Source: Hydrogenophaga sp.
GTDB taxonomy: Bacteria > Pseudomonadota > Gammaproteobacteria > Burkholderiales > Burkholderiaceae_C
Assembly (NCBI GenBank): GCA_030653975.1
Contig: JAURYH010000031.1
Span: 30,798 to 94,797 of the forward strand
Length of the DNA stretch: 64,000 nt
Direction of reading: 5' to 3'
Shown: positions 1 through 7,244 of the stretch, piece after piece
Layout of the letters: each line of letters starts with the position of its first letter
How positions within the stretch are numbered: the first letter of the stretch is position 1
Made by a program: the position numbers and the translations under genes
Notes under the pieces: generated by a model
What the model saw: only the letters and a program-made list of their open reading frames with translations
The model's database searches: none
What the model was told of the DNA's origin: nothing

Positions 1-231
1 GCGTTGGTGGTGCGCACGCACGCTGGAGATGGAGGTGAAGATGATGGTGGCCATGGAGGTGGCGATGGCCATCTTGATCGACAGATCGGGGGCGACGCCG
101 CGGCCCGAAAGGATCACGGTGATGAAGGGCACCATGATCATGCCGCCGCCGATGCCGAGCAGGCCGGCGAGGAATCCGGTGCACAGGCCAAGGGCAACCA
201 GTTCGGCAATGAGCAGAGGTTCAAGAATCAT
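1..231 (-). CDS. TauE/SafE (TSUP) family membrane permease, N-terminal part
   Basis: The visible 77 residues begin with Met at base 231 and continue off the left edge of the window. The start is hydrophobic and carries the glycine-rich motif GIGGGMIMVPF (residues 26-36), typical of the first helices of TSUP/TauE-SafE anion exporters, followed by a second hydrophobic stretch. Family members are inner-membrane proteins of about 250-270 residues that export or import sulfite, sulfoacetate or related anions; the substrate cannot be read from this fragment. The gene points away from the 6S RNA/zapA block and is separated from it by a GC-rich repeat. Confidence 0.8.
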   Translation of the reverse strand, partial: MILEPLLIAELVALGLCTGFLAGLLGIGGGMIMVPFITVILSGRGVAPDLSIKMAIATSMATIIFTSISSVRAHHQR

Positions 232-293
232 GAGGGGGGAGTTCCTGTCGCCTCACAGTGAGTGAGGCCCACACAGTTAGGCCGGCGCGACAC

Positions 294-390
294 ACCCAGA
301 GCAGCCGTGGAACCGGCTTCGCCGGGCCACTGGCTGCGTCTCCCCTCCCGCAGGAGAGGGGGGACGACGCGAAGCGGCGCAGGGGGGTGG
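294..390 (-). repeat. GC-rich intergenic repeat, type I copy 1 (reverse orientation)
   Basis: Read on the minus strand, this stretch starts with a C-run plus a CGCCGC/GCGTCG dyad, continues through a second C-run/G-run hairpin, and ends with the block GGCCCGGCGAAGCCGGTT and a CTGGGTG tail. The same order of blocks recurs at 3494, 19136, 34335, 49317, 50634 and 51522. It lies between the exporter gene and the 3' end of 6S RNA. The boundaries are approximate and were set by eye. Confidence 0.75.
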
Positions 391-402
391 TTCGAATAAG
401 GT

Positions 403-572
403 GTCTGCAATGCCGCCGGACCGTCATCCTGAACCGGGGTTCAGGTGGGCCAGGGCAGCGTGACTTCGGGTTCATCTGACGCGAGATGCTCACACCCATC
501 AGGCAATGTACCTAGTCCGTGCTCAATGAGCATTGGTTCAAGGAAATATAAAGCCCGGCGCGCACTGCAGAC
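403..572 (-). ncRNA. ssrS: 6S RNA
   Basis: This is a 170-nt segment directly downstream of zapA, the conserved position of ssrS in beta- and gammaproteobacteria. The 5' end GTCTGCAGTGC (572-562) pairs with the 3' end GCATTGCAGAC (413-403) over 11 positions with one G-U. The next segments (GCCGGGC and GTCCGGC) extend the rod. The 3' arm contains a small internal hairpin (428-445, CCTGAACC/GGTTCAGG), as in the Escherichia coli RNA. A TACAAT -10 element ends 7 bases before the predicted 5' end. The family binds the sigma70 holoenzyme and down-regulates transcription in stationary phase. Exact ends are inferred from the stem. Confidence 0.8.
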
Positions 573-579
573 GGTCTGG

Positions 580-585
580 ATTGTA
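580..585 (-). promoter_or_regulatory. -10 element of the 6S RNA promoter
   Basis: On the minus strand the hexamer TACAAT lies 7 bases upstream of the predicted 6S RNA 5' end. No good -35 hexamer is visible at 16-18 bases (CTGAAA is the sequence at that distance), so only the -10 is claimed. Confidence 0.5.
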
Positions 586-649
586 GGCCCGCTGGGCCGT
601 GTTTTCAGAACCGCCGGTCCACAAATACCGATGTGCCGCCGAATGGTCG

Positions 650-1033
650 TCAGAGCAGTTGGCCGTCGCTGCCCAGGGTCTGGTCGAGGCGGCGAATGAG
701 CTCGTCCATGCGGGCTTGCGCAGCCGGATCGTTGTCGGTGTTGCCCGGGGCTTGCGCGGGCTCGGTCAGGGGGCCGAGTTCCGTGTTGCCGAAGACGGCC
801 TGTTCAAAATGCAGTGATTCTTTTTGCGACAGCTCGAAGGCCAGGTTCAACGAGGCCAGCACGGCGATACGGTCACGGGCCTTGACCTTGCCGGCATCGC
901 GGATGCGGCACATGGCCGTGTCCACGCGCTCCACGGCGTCGAGCAACGCCGACTCGCCGCCCTCGGGGCAGGCCAGCAGATAGCTCTGGCCCATGATCTG
1001 GACTTCAATCTGTTTGCTCGCCGGCTGGTTCAT
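650..1033 (-). CDS. zapA: cell division protein ZapA
   Basis: 127 residues. ZapA binds FtsZ filaments at midcell and stabilises the Z-ring, working together with ZapB. The N-terminal half (residues about 8-60) matches the ZapA globular domain: a short strand region (IEVQIMGQSYLLACP) and then a helix that includes RIRDAGKVKARDRIAVLASLN-like sequence. The C-terminal half is a charged, weakly conserved helix and is longer than in enteric ZapA. The start ATG overlaps the stop of the upstream coiled-coil gene by 4 bases, so the two are translated as a pair. 6S RNA follows immediately downstream. Confidence 0.92.
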   Translation of the reverse strand: MNQPASKQIEVQIMGQSYLLACPEGGESALLDAVERVDTAMCRIRDAGKVKARDRIAVLASLNLAFELSQKESLHFEQAVFGNTELGPLTEPAQAPGNTDNDPAAQARMDELIRRLDQTLGSDGQLL

Positions 1034-1266
1034 TCGAGCTCCTTTGGCAGGTTGGGACCATCGGAGGCCGAGGCGGGCAGGCGGTCGAGCAGGGCGTCGA
1101 TGCGGGCACGGGCTGCGTTCAGGCGCGACTTGAGGGAGTCGCGCTCGGCCTGCAGGACCTGTACCTGTTCATGCAGCAGGCTGTTGGTGCGCTGCAGTTC
1201 CTCGTGTCGCAGCAGCAGCCGCTCTACGCGCTCGGTGATCTGGTCAAGGTGCTTGGGATCGGCCAT
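1030..1266 (-). CDS. ZapB-like coiled-coil protein
   Basis: 78 residues starting at Met MADPKHLDQ; an upstream ATG would add eight residues without clear support. Almost the whole protein is a heptad-like helix (ITERVERLLLRHEELQ, then LLHEQVQVLQAERDSLKSRL), as in ZapB and related short coiled-coil partners of ZapA. The stop overlaps the zapA start by 4 bases. The inferred role is linking ZapA-bound Z-rings in division. Sequence identity to enteric ZapB is not evident, so the function rests on coiled-coil character and operon position. Confidence 0.75.
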   Translation of the reverse strand: MADPKHLDQITERVERLLLRHEELQRTNSLLHEQVQVLQAERDSLKSRLNAARARIDALLDRLPASASDGPNLPKELE

Positions 1267-1297
1267 GGTTACGACATGTTGCTGCCACATTGTAGGG

Positions 1298-1324
1298 TTG
1301 CGGCAAGGCCCCCGCGTTTACAAT
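1298..1324 (+). promoter_or_regulatory. candidate promoter of the btuB/cob locus
   Basis: A TACAAT -10 hexamer (1319-1324) is preceded by TTGCGG (1298-1303), giving a short 15-base spacer. The predicted transcript would start at about 1331, just before the cobalamin riboswitch, which is where the promoter should be. The -35 assignment is weak. Confidence 0.4.
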
Positions 1325-1333
1325 GCGCTCTGT

Positions 1334-1552
1334 TGGTGCTCGCGGTGTGGTTCACATGCCGCAGTTCAACGGGAAGCAGGAGGGAAAGTTCACACCGGAC
1401 GGACCTAACCTGCGCTGCCCCCGCAACGGTAAGCAGACGAGAAGCCTGATGTCTTCAGGCCACTCCGCTTTCATCTCACAACCACTGGACGGCCAACGCT
1501 GTCTGGGAAGGTGATGAAGGTTGTTCTGCCAGCCCGGATACCGGCCAACGAG
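1334..1552 (+). promoter_or_regulatory. cobalamin riboswitch
   Basis: The leader of btuB has the ordered blocks of an adenosylcobalamin riboswitch: a GGTGCTCGCGGTG start, the core segment GCCCCCGCAACGGTAAGC (about 1417-1434), a CCACTGG and GGGAAGGTG pair, and the B12 box AGCCCGGATACCGGCCAAC near 1531-1549. About 90 bases separate the B12 box from the btuB start, enough for an expression platform. High adenosylcobalamin would repress the receptor gene and, if transcription runs through, the whole downstream locus. Confidence 0.93.
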
Positions 1553-1643
1553 GTGGTGGTGCGTCCAGCCAATGGCGCGCCACCGTGACGCTCAGGCATC
1601 GTCGGGGAAGACGGTGAGAGCACTCCATCGTTTGTTCTCTTTC

Positions 1644-3485
1644 ATGAAAAACCGCAACCTGCGCGCGCCCCTGGCCGCGCTGCCCCTGGCCATCCTGGCC
1701 CTGTCTTCCCACGCCCAGACTTCTGGAACCTCCACGGCCACGGAGTTGCCTGAAACCGTGGTCACCGCCACGCGGTCTGCCATTCCTGTGGCCGATGTGG
1801 TGGCCGACGTTTCCATCGTTGACCGCGAGCAGATCGAGCGCAGCGGCGCCAACGGTCTGGCCGATGTGCTGTCGCGGGTGCCGGGCATCACCGTGACCCG
1901 CAATGGCGGCCCCGCTTCGACCACCAGCGTGTACCTGCGCGGCGCCGAGACGCGTTTCACCGCCGTGTTCGTGGACGGGGTCCGCGTGGATTCGCAGTCC
2001 ACCGGCGGCGCCAGCTGGAACGCGATCCCCTTGGCGCAGGTCGAGCGCATCGAGGTGCTGCGCGGCCCGGCGGCAGCGATCTACGGCTCCGACGCCCTGG
2101 CCGGTGTGGTCCAGATCTTCACACGCCAGGGCGAGGCGGGTTTCTTTCCCTCGGTCCATGTGGGCGTGGGCACGCACAACACGCGCGACATGAGCGTGTC
2201 GCTGCGGGGTGGGCAGGGCGCGGTGAGCTATGCGCTGGGCCTCTCGGGTGAGCGCAGCGACGGGTTCAACGCCAAGCCCTCGGGCAACCCCGACCGCGAC
2301 GGCTACCGCAGCCAGTCGGTCTCGGGCCGGCTGGGCTGGAAGCTCGCCCCCGGCCACGAGCTGGAAGCGACGCTGCTCGACAGCGACCAGAAGGCGGGCT
2401 ACGACGGCTTTCTGCCCGGTCAGGACGACCAGAGCCAGCAAGACCTGCGCACCCTGGGGCTCACCTGGTCAGCGGCCTGGAGCGACACCTGGAAAACCCG
2501 CGTGGGTGTGACCCGCGGCACCGATCGCTACGAAACCACACCGTCGCCTTATCTGACCAACACGCGCATCGACACCTACCTGTTGCGCAACGAGTGGCGC
2601 ATGGGTGCGGCCACCCTGAGCGCCGATCTGGAGCGCCGCGAAGACCGCCTCACGAACGGCAGCACCACACCCGAACAGACCGCTCGCGACCAGAACGCGC
2701 TCGCGCTGGGCTACACGCTGCGACAGGGCGCACACACGCTGCAGCTCAACGCACGCCACGACGACGACAGCGAGTTCGGTGGCCAGTCCACCGGTGGCGC
2801 CGCCTACGCGTTTGCGTTCACGCCCGCCTGGCGCGCCACGCTGTCGGCCGGCACCGCGTTCCGTGTGCCCACGCTGTTCCAGCGTTTCAGCTTCTACGGC
2901 ACGCCCGATCTGAAGGCCGAAAGCGCCCGCAACTTCGAGGCCGGCCTGCGCTACCAGGCGGACCATGACCGGGCCGGTTTCACGCTGTACCGCAACGAGG
3001 TGAAGAACCTGATCGACTACGTCAGCGGGCCTGGCTCCTGTGCCAATGGTGTGGGGGAGTTCGCGGGTTGTTACGGCAACACGGGCAGGGCGCGTTACAC
3101 CGGTGTCACGCTCAGCGGCGGCACCCGGGTGGGCGCAGTCAACCTCGGGGCTTCGCTCGATCTGATGCGCCCCAAAGACCAGGAGACCGGTCTGCGCCTC
3201 GCGCGCCGAGCCCAGACCCAGGCCACCCTGACAGCCGACACCCAGCTGGCCAGCTGGACACTGAGTGGCGAGGTGCAGCATGTCGGCTCGCGTTTCAACG
3301 ACGCGGCCAACACGCAGCGCCTGCCGGCCTACAGCCAGCTGAACCTGTCGGCCAGCACCGCGCTCACGCCCGAGTGGAAGCTGCAGGCCCGTGTCGACAA
3401 CCTGACCGACAAGGCCTACGAGTCGGTGCTGGGCTACGCCACCGCTGGCCGTACCTTGTACGTCGGCCTCAACTGGTCGCGTTGA
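1644..3485 (+). CDS. btuB: TonB-dependent vitamin B12 receptor BtuB
   Basis: 613 residues from ATG 1644. The 41 in-frame codons before it lie in the leader and look non-coding. A signal peptide (residues 1-24, cleavage after SSHA) precedes the TonB box ETVVTA (37-42). The plug domain follows with the conserved LSRVPGI and IEVLRGPAAAIYGSDALAG segments, then an antiparallel barrel ending in an aromatic-rich strand (LYVGLNWSR). The length matches BtuB (about 600). The riboswitch directly upstream and the cob/btuFCD genes downstream fix the substrate as a cobamide. It works in the outer membrane with TonB-ExbBD, which is encoded elsewhere. Confidence 0.95.
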   Translation: MKNRNLRAPLAALPLAILALSSHAQTSGTSTATELPETVVTATRSAIPVADVVADVSIVDREQIERSGANGLADVLSRVPGITVTRNGGPASTTSVYLRGAETRFTAVFVDGVRVDSQSTGGASWNAIPLAQVERIEVLRGPAAAIYGSDALAGVVQIFTRQGEAGFFPSVHVGVGTHNTRDMSVSLRGGQGAVSYALGLSGERSDGFNAKPSGNPDRDGYRSQSVSGRLGWKLAPGHELEATLLDSDQKAGYDGFLPGQDDQSQQDLRTLGLTWSAAWSDTWKTRVGVTRGTDRYETTPSPYLTNTRIDTYLLRNEWRMGAATLSADLERREDRLTNGSTTPEQTARDQNALALGYTLRQGAHTLQLNARHDDDSEFGGQSTGGAAYAFAFTPAWRATLSAGTAFRVPTLFQRFSFYGTPDLKAESARNFEAGLRYQADHDRAGFTLYRNEVKNLIDYVSGPGSCANGVGEFAGCYGNTGRARYTGVTLSGGTRVGAVNLGASLDLMRPKDQETGLRLARRAQTQATLTADTQLASWTLSGEVQHVGSRFNDAANTQRLPAYSQLNLSASTALTPEWKLQARVDNLTDKAYESVLGYATAGRTLYVGLNWSR

Positions 3486-3493
3486 GATGGGAC

Positions 3494-3589
3494 TCCCCCC
3501 TGCGACGCTGCGCGTCTTGCCCCCGCCCGTTCCGGAGGGGGGACGCAGCCTGTGGCCGGGCGGAGCCCGTTCCATGGCTGCCCTGGACG
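3494..3589 (+). repeat. GC-rich intergenic repeat, type I copy 2
   Basis: Forward copy between btuB and cobB: a C-run with the dyad CGACGCTGCGCGTC, then GCCCCCG/GGAGGGGG, then CCGGGCGGAGCCCGTTCC and a CCCTGGAC tail. It is more diverged than the other copies. The chosen cobB start (ATG 3574) falls inside its right end. Confidence 0.6.
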
Positions 3590-4959
3590 GGGCGCACGCT
3601 TCGGCGACGCCTGACGCTGTGACCTGTCCGGCGCTGCTGATCGCGGCGCCGGCCTCGGGCCAGGGCAAGACCACCGTGACGGCGGCGCTGGCCAGGCTGC
3701 ACACGCGGCAGGGCCGGCGGGTGCGGGTGTTCAAGTGCGGCCCGGATTTTCTGGACCCGCATTGGCACACGCTCGCCAGCGGCCACCCGGTGCACAACCT
3801 CGACCTCTGGCTCAACGGCGAGGCCGACATCCGCGCACGGCTGTTTGAGGCCGCGTCGTCGAGTGACCTGATCCTGATCGAAGGGGTCATGGGCTTGTTC
3901 GACGGCGAACCCAGCGCGGCCGACCTCGCGCGGCGCTTCGGGCTGCCGGTGCTGGCCGTGATCGACGCGTCAGCGATGGCGGGCACCTTCGGCGCGCTGG
4001 CGCACGGGCTGCGCCACTACCAGGAAGACCTGCCCTGGGCGGGCGTGCTGGCCAACCGGGTCGCCAGCGAAGGGCACGCGCAGATGCTGCAGCGCTCGTT
4101 GCGCCCGGCGATGTCCGAAGGCGAATCGGTGGGCATCGACGCCGGCTGGCTCGGGGCCTTGATGCGCGACGCGGGTTTCACGCTGCCCGAGCGGCACCTC
4201 GGCTTGACGGTCGCGTCCGAGCTGCCCGACGCCATGGAGCGGCTTGACGCCTTGGCCGACGCGCTGGCGCAGGCGCCACTGGGGCGGCTCGACCACGCGG
4301 GCTGGCAGCGCTGGGTGGTGCGGTTCGATGCGGTGTCGCCATCGGTGCCCGCTCGCCGGCTGGCGGGACGCACGGTGGCGGTGGCGCGCGACGCGGCCTT
4401 CTGTTTCATCTACCCGGCCAACCTGGACTGCCTGCGCGCGCTCGGTGCCGAGCTGGTGTTTTTCTCGCCGCTGGCCGACGAACCGGTGCCGGCTTGCGAC
4501 GCCGTGTGGCTGCCGGGCGGTTACCCGGAGCTGCACGCGGCCACGCTGGCAAAGGGTGTGCACTGTCGTGTCACGCTGGCCGAACATGTCGCGACCGGTC
4601 GGCCCGTCTGGGCCGAGTGCGGCGGCATGATGCCGCTGTTTGACGCCCTGACCACCGTCGACGGCGACGAGCACCCGATGTGGGGCCTGCTGCCCGGCCG
4701 CGTGGTGATGCAGAAGCGCCTGGCCGCCCTGGGACCGCAGCGCTGGGGCACGGCGCAGGGCGAGCTGCGTGGTCACACCTTCCACTACTCGACCACCGAG
4801 TCGCCGTTGCATCCGCGGTGCCGGACCGAGGCGCAGCGCGCGGGCGGGCGCGGCGAGGCCATCTACGCGCAGGGCCCGGTACGCGCCAGTTATTTCCACG
4901 CCTGGTTTGCCTCCAACCCCGAGGCCGTTGCCTCGCTGTTTCTCGCGGAGGTCGTGTGA
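3574..4959 (+). CDS. cobB: cobyrinate a,c-diamide synthase
   Basis: 461 residues from ATG 3574; the frame is open back to 3487, but that part is repeat sequence. The enzyme amidates the a and c carboxylates of cobyrinate, using ATP and glutamine. An N-terminal dethiobiotin-synthase-like ATPase domain carries the P-loop APASGQGKTT. A C-terminal class-I-like glutamine amidotransferase domain has the nucleophile Cys in WAECGGMMPLFD and the conserved His in SYFHAWFASNP near the end. The stop overlaps the next start by 4 bases. A GTG near 3620 (VTCPALLIAAP) is an alternative start. Called cbiA in anaerobic-pathway nomenclature. Confidence 0.93.
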   Translation: MAALDGAHASATPDAVTCPALLIAAPASGQGKTTVTAALARLHTRQGRRVRVFKCGPDFLDPHWHTLASGHPVHNLDLWLNGEADIRARLFEAASSSDLILIEGVMGLFDGEPSAADLARRFGLPVLAVIDASAMAGTFGALAHGLRHYQEDLPWAGVLANRVASEGHAQMLQRSLRPAMSEGESVGIDAGWLGALMRDAGFTLPERHLGLTVASELPDAMERLDALADALAQAPLGRLDHAGWQRWVVRFDAVSPSVPARRLAGRTVAVARDAAFCFIYPANLDCLRALGAELVFFSPLADEPVPACDAVWLPGGYPELHAATLAKGVHCRVTLAEHVATGRPVWAECGGMMPLFDALTTVDGDEHPMWGLLPGRVVMQKRLAALGPQRWGTAQGELRGHTFHYSTTESPLHPRCRTEAQRAGGRGEAIYAQGPVRASYFHAWFASNPEAVASLFLAEVV

Positions 4960-5777
4960 GCACGCTGCACCTTGGACCTCAACGCATCGTCTGCCTGACC
5001 GAGGAGACCACCGAATGGCTCTACCTGTTGGGGCAGGAGCAGCGCATCGTCGGCATCAGCGGCTACACGGTGCGGCCGCGCCGGGCGCGCGACGAGAAGC
5101 CCAAGGTGAGTGCGTTCCTGAACGCGAAGATCGACAAGATCCTCGCGCTGCAGCCCGATTGCGTGTTCGGCTTCTCCGATCTGCAGGCCGACATCGCCGC
5201 CTCATTGATCCGCGCCGGCGTGCAGGTGACGGTGTTCAACCAGCGCAGCGTGGACGAGATTTTTTCCATGCTGTTCCAGGTGGCGGCGATGGTGGGCTGC
5301 GCTGAAGAGGGCCTGGCGCGCATCGACGTCATGCGCCTGCGGCTGGAGGCCATCCGTGCCGAGGTGACCGCGCTGGTGGCGGCTGGCAAGCGCCGCCCCA
5401 AGGTGTTTTTTGAAGAGTGGGACGAGCCGCACATCAGCGGCATCCGCTGGGTGTCGGAGCTGCTGGGCATCGCGGGCGGCGACGACGTGTTTCCCGAGCT
5501 GGCGGTGCAGTCGCTGGGCAAGGACCGCATCATTGCCGAAAGCGCGGAGATCGTGGCGCGCTCGCCCGACATCGTGATCGGCTCCTGGTGTGGGAAGAAG
5601 TTCCGCCCCGAGAAGGTGGCGGCGCGCGCTGGGTGGCAGGACGTGCCCGCCGTGCGCGACGGCCAGCTGTTCGAGATCAAGTCGGCCGACATCCTGCAGC
5701 CCGGCCCGGCAGCTTTGACCGACGGCGTGGCGCAGATGCACCGCATCGTGACCGAGTGGATGAAGCAACATGGCTGA
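4956..5777 (+). CDS. cytosolic BtuF-like cobalamin-binding protein
   Basis: 273 residues from GTG 4956, which overlaps the cobB stop. The fold is that of BtuF-type periplasmic binding proteins (IVCLTEETTEWLYLLGQ..RIVGISGYT at the start, ILALQPDCVFGFSDLQADI, later SPDIVIGSWCGKKF), but there is no signal peptide: the protein begins directly at the first strand. It therefore probably stays in the cytoplasm. A second BtuF homologue with a signal peptide lies two genes downstream. The position between cobB and cobU suggests handling of cobinamide or cobalamin intermediates rather than transport; this is inference. Confidence 0.8.
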   Translation: MSTLHLGPQRIVCLTEETTEWLYLLGQEQRIVGISGYTVRPRRARDEKPKVSAFLNAKIDKILALQPDCVFGFSDLQADIAASLIRAGVQVTVFNQRSVDEIFSMLFQVAAMVGCAEEGLARIDVMRLRLEAIRAEVTALVAAGKRRPKVFFEEWDEPHISGIRWVSELLGIAGGDDVFPELAVQSLGKDRIIAESAEIVARSPDIVIGSWCGKKFRPEKVAARAGWQDVPAVRDGQLFEIKSADILQPGPAALTDGVAQMHRIVTEWMKQHG

Positions 5778-6345
5778 TCTGGTGCGCCGCGAATTCATCC
5801 TCGGTGGCCAGCGCAGTGGCAAGTCTCGCCGCGCCGAAGCGCTGGCTTGCCAGTGGCTGGAGCGTTCGCCCGATCACCGCGCCGTGCTGATCGCCACCGG
5901 CCAGGCCTGGGATATCGAGATGCGCGAACGCATCGCTCGCCACCAGCGCGACCGCGCCGAACGCGTGCCGGGCATGACCACGGTGGAGGAGCCGCTGGCA
6001 CTGGCCGAGGCCTTGCGCCGTGTCAGCGAGGCGAAGACCCTGGTGGTGGTCGATTGCCTGACGCTGTGGATGACCAACCTGCTGCTGCCGACCGACGCTG
6101 CGAAAGCCCTGGATGAGACCGCCGTGATCGCCGCGGGCCACGCGCTGTGCGAGGCCATCACCGCAGCACCCGGGGCGGTGGTGTTGGTGGGCAACGAGAT
6201 CGGCCTGGGCGTGATCCCCCTGGGGCGCGAGGTGCGCCAGTTCGTGGACGCGCTGGGCCGTTTGAACCAGAGCGTGGCGGCCGCCTGCGAGCGCGTCACC
6301 TTGATGGCGGCGGGCCTGCCGCTGACACTGAAAGACCAGCCATGA
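5770..6345 (+). CDS. cobU: bifunctional adenosylcobinamide kinase / adenosylcobinamide-phosphate guanylyltransferase
   Basis: 191 residues. It phosphorylates adenosylcobinamide and transfers GMP to it, giving AdoCbi-GDP for CobS. The P-loop GGQRSGKSRRAE lies at residues 12-23. The segments VVVDCLTLWMTNLL and VGNEIGLGVIPL are hallmarks of the CobU/CobP family. Length is typical (about 180-190). It overlaps the previous gene by 8 bases and shares ATGA with btuF, indicating tight translational coupling. Also named cobP. Confidence 0.95.
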   Translation: MADLVRREFILGGQRSGKSRRAEALACQWLERSPDHRAVLIATGQAWDIEMRERIARHQRDRAERVPGMTTVEEPLALAEALRRVSEAKTLVVVDCLTLWMTNLLLPTDAAKALDETAVIAAGHALCEAITAAPGAVVLVGNEIGLGVIPLGREVRQFVDALGRLNQSVAAACERVTLMAAGLPLTLKDQP

Positions 6346-7244
6346 ATCCGATGCGTGACATCCTGGCCGCTGTGGCGCTCGTGGGGCTGGCGCTGCTGTC
6401 CCTGCCGGCCCGCGCCGCGCTGCAGATCACCGACGACCACGGTGTGGTGGTGAGCTTCGAGCGTTCGCCGCAGCGCATCGTGAGCCTGCTGCCTTCGCTG
6501 GCCGAGACGGTGTGCGAACTCGGCCAGTGCCAGCGCCTGGTGGGTGTGGACCGCTACACCAACTGGCCCGCGAGTGTGAAGGCGCTGCCTCAGGTGGGCG
6601 GCGGGCTGGACCCGAGCATCGAACAGATCGTGGCGCTGCGGCCCGATGTGGTGCTGATGGCGACGTCGTCCCGTGCCGGCGAACGCTTGCGCGCGCTGGG
6701 CCTCAAGGTGGTGGCGCTGGAGCCCAAGACGCACGCCGACGTGCAGCGCGTGATGCTCAAGATCGGCCAGTTGCTGGAGGTGCCCGACGCGCAGAAAATC
6801 TGGCGCGCCATCGATGCCGCCGTGATGGCCGCCGCGCAGTCGCTGCCCGCCAGCGTGCGCGGCACGCGGGTGTATTTCGAGGTCAACCCGGGGCCGTACG
6901 CCGCCGGTGAAAGTTCGTTCATCGGCGAGACGCTCACGCGCCTGGGCGCGAAGAACATCGTGCCCGCGTCGCTCGGGCCGTTCCCCAAGCTCAACCCCGA
7001 GTACATCGTGCGCGCCGACCCCGACCTGATCATGGTCGGTCAGCGCAGCGTGGACGGCATGCTGCAGCGTCCAGGCTGGATGAGCATGCGCGCCATGCGC
7101 GCGCAGCGCCTGTGCGTGTTCCCGGCCGACGAGTCCGACACCCTGGTCCGGCCTGGTCCGCGCATGGCCGAGGGGGCCCGGTTGATGGCGCGTTGCCTGA
7201 CTGAGAAGGCGGCTGGCGCGAAGCCGAATGGAGTGCGCCCGTGA
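6342..7244 (+). CDS. btuF: vitamin B12 ABC transporter substrate-binding protein BtuF
   Basis: 300 residues with a clear signal peptide (residues 1-25, ending LSLPARA), so the mature protein is periplasmic. The mature start AALQITDDHGVVV and the segments RIVSLLPSLAETVCELGQ, DRYTNWPASVKALPQVGG and PSIEQIVALRPDVVL match BtuF/HemT-type binding proteins with two Rossmann-like lobes joined by a helix. The start ATG overlaps the cobU stop, and the stop overlaps the btuC GTG. It delivers corrinoid to BtuCD. Confidence 0.93.
   Translation: MNPMRDILAAVALVGLALLSLPARAALQITDDHGVVVSFERSPQRIVSLLPSLAETVCELGQCQRLVGVDRYTNWPASVKALPQVGGGLDPSIEQIVALRPDVVLMATSSRAGERLRALGLKVVALEPKTHADVQRVMLKIGQLLEVPDAQKIWRAIDAAVMAAAQSLPASVRGTRVYFEVNPGPYAAGESSFIGETLTRLGAKNIVPASLGPFPKLNPEYIVRADPDLIMVGQRSVDGMLQRPGWMSMRAMRAQRLCVFPADESDTLVRPGPRMAEGARLMARCLTEKAAGAKPNGVRP

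Noticed and set aside
1476..2441. Long minus-strand open frame opposite btuB
   Set aside because: The translation is His/Arg/Gln rich and lacks any domain; it is the usual high-GC shadow of the real btuB frame.
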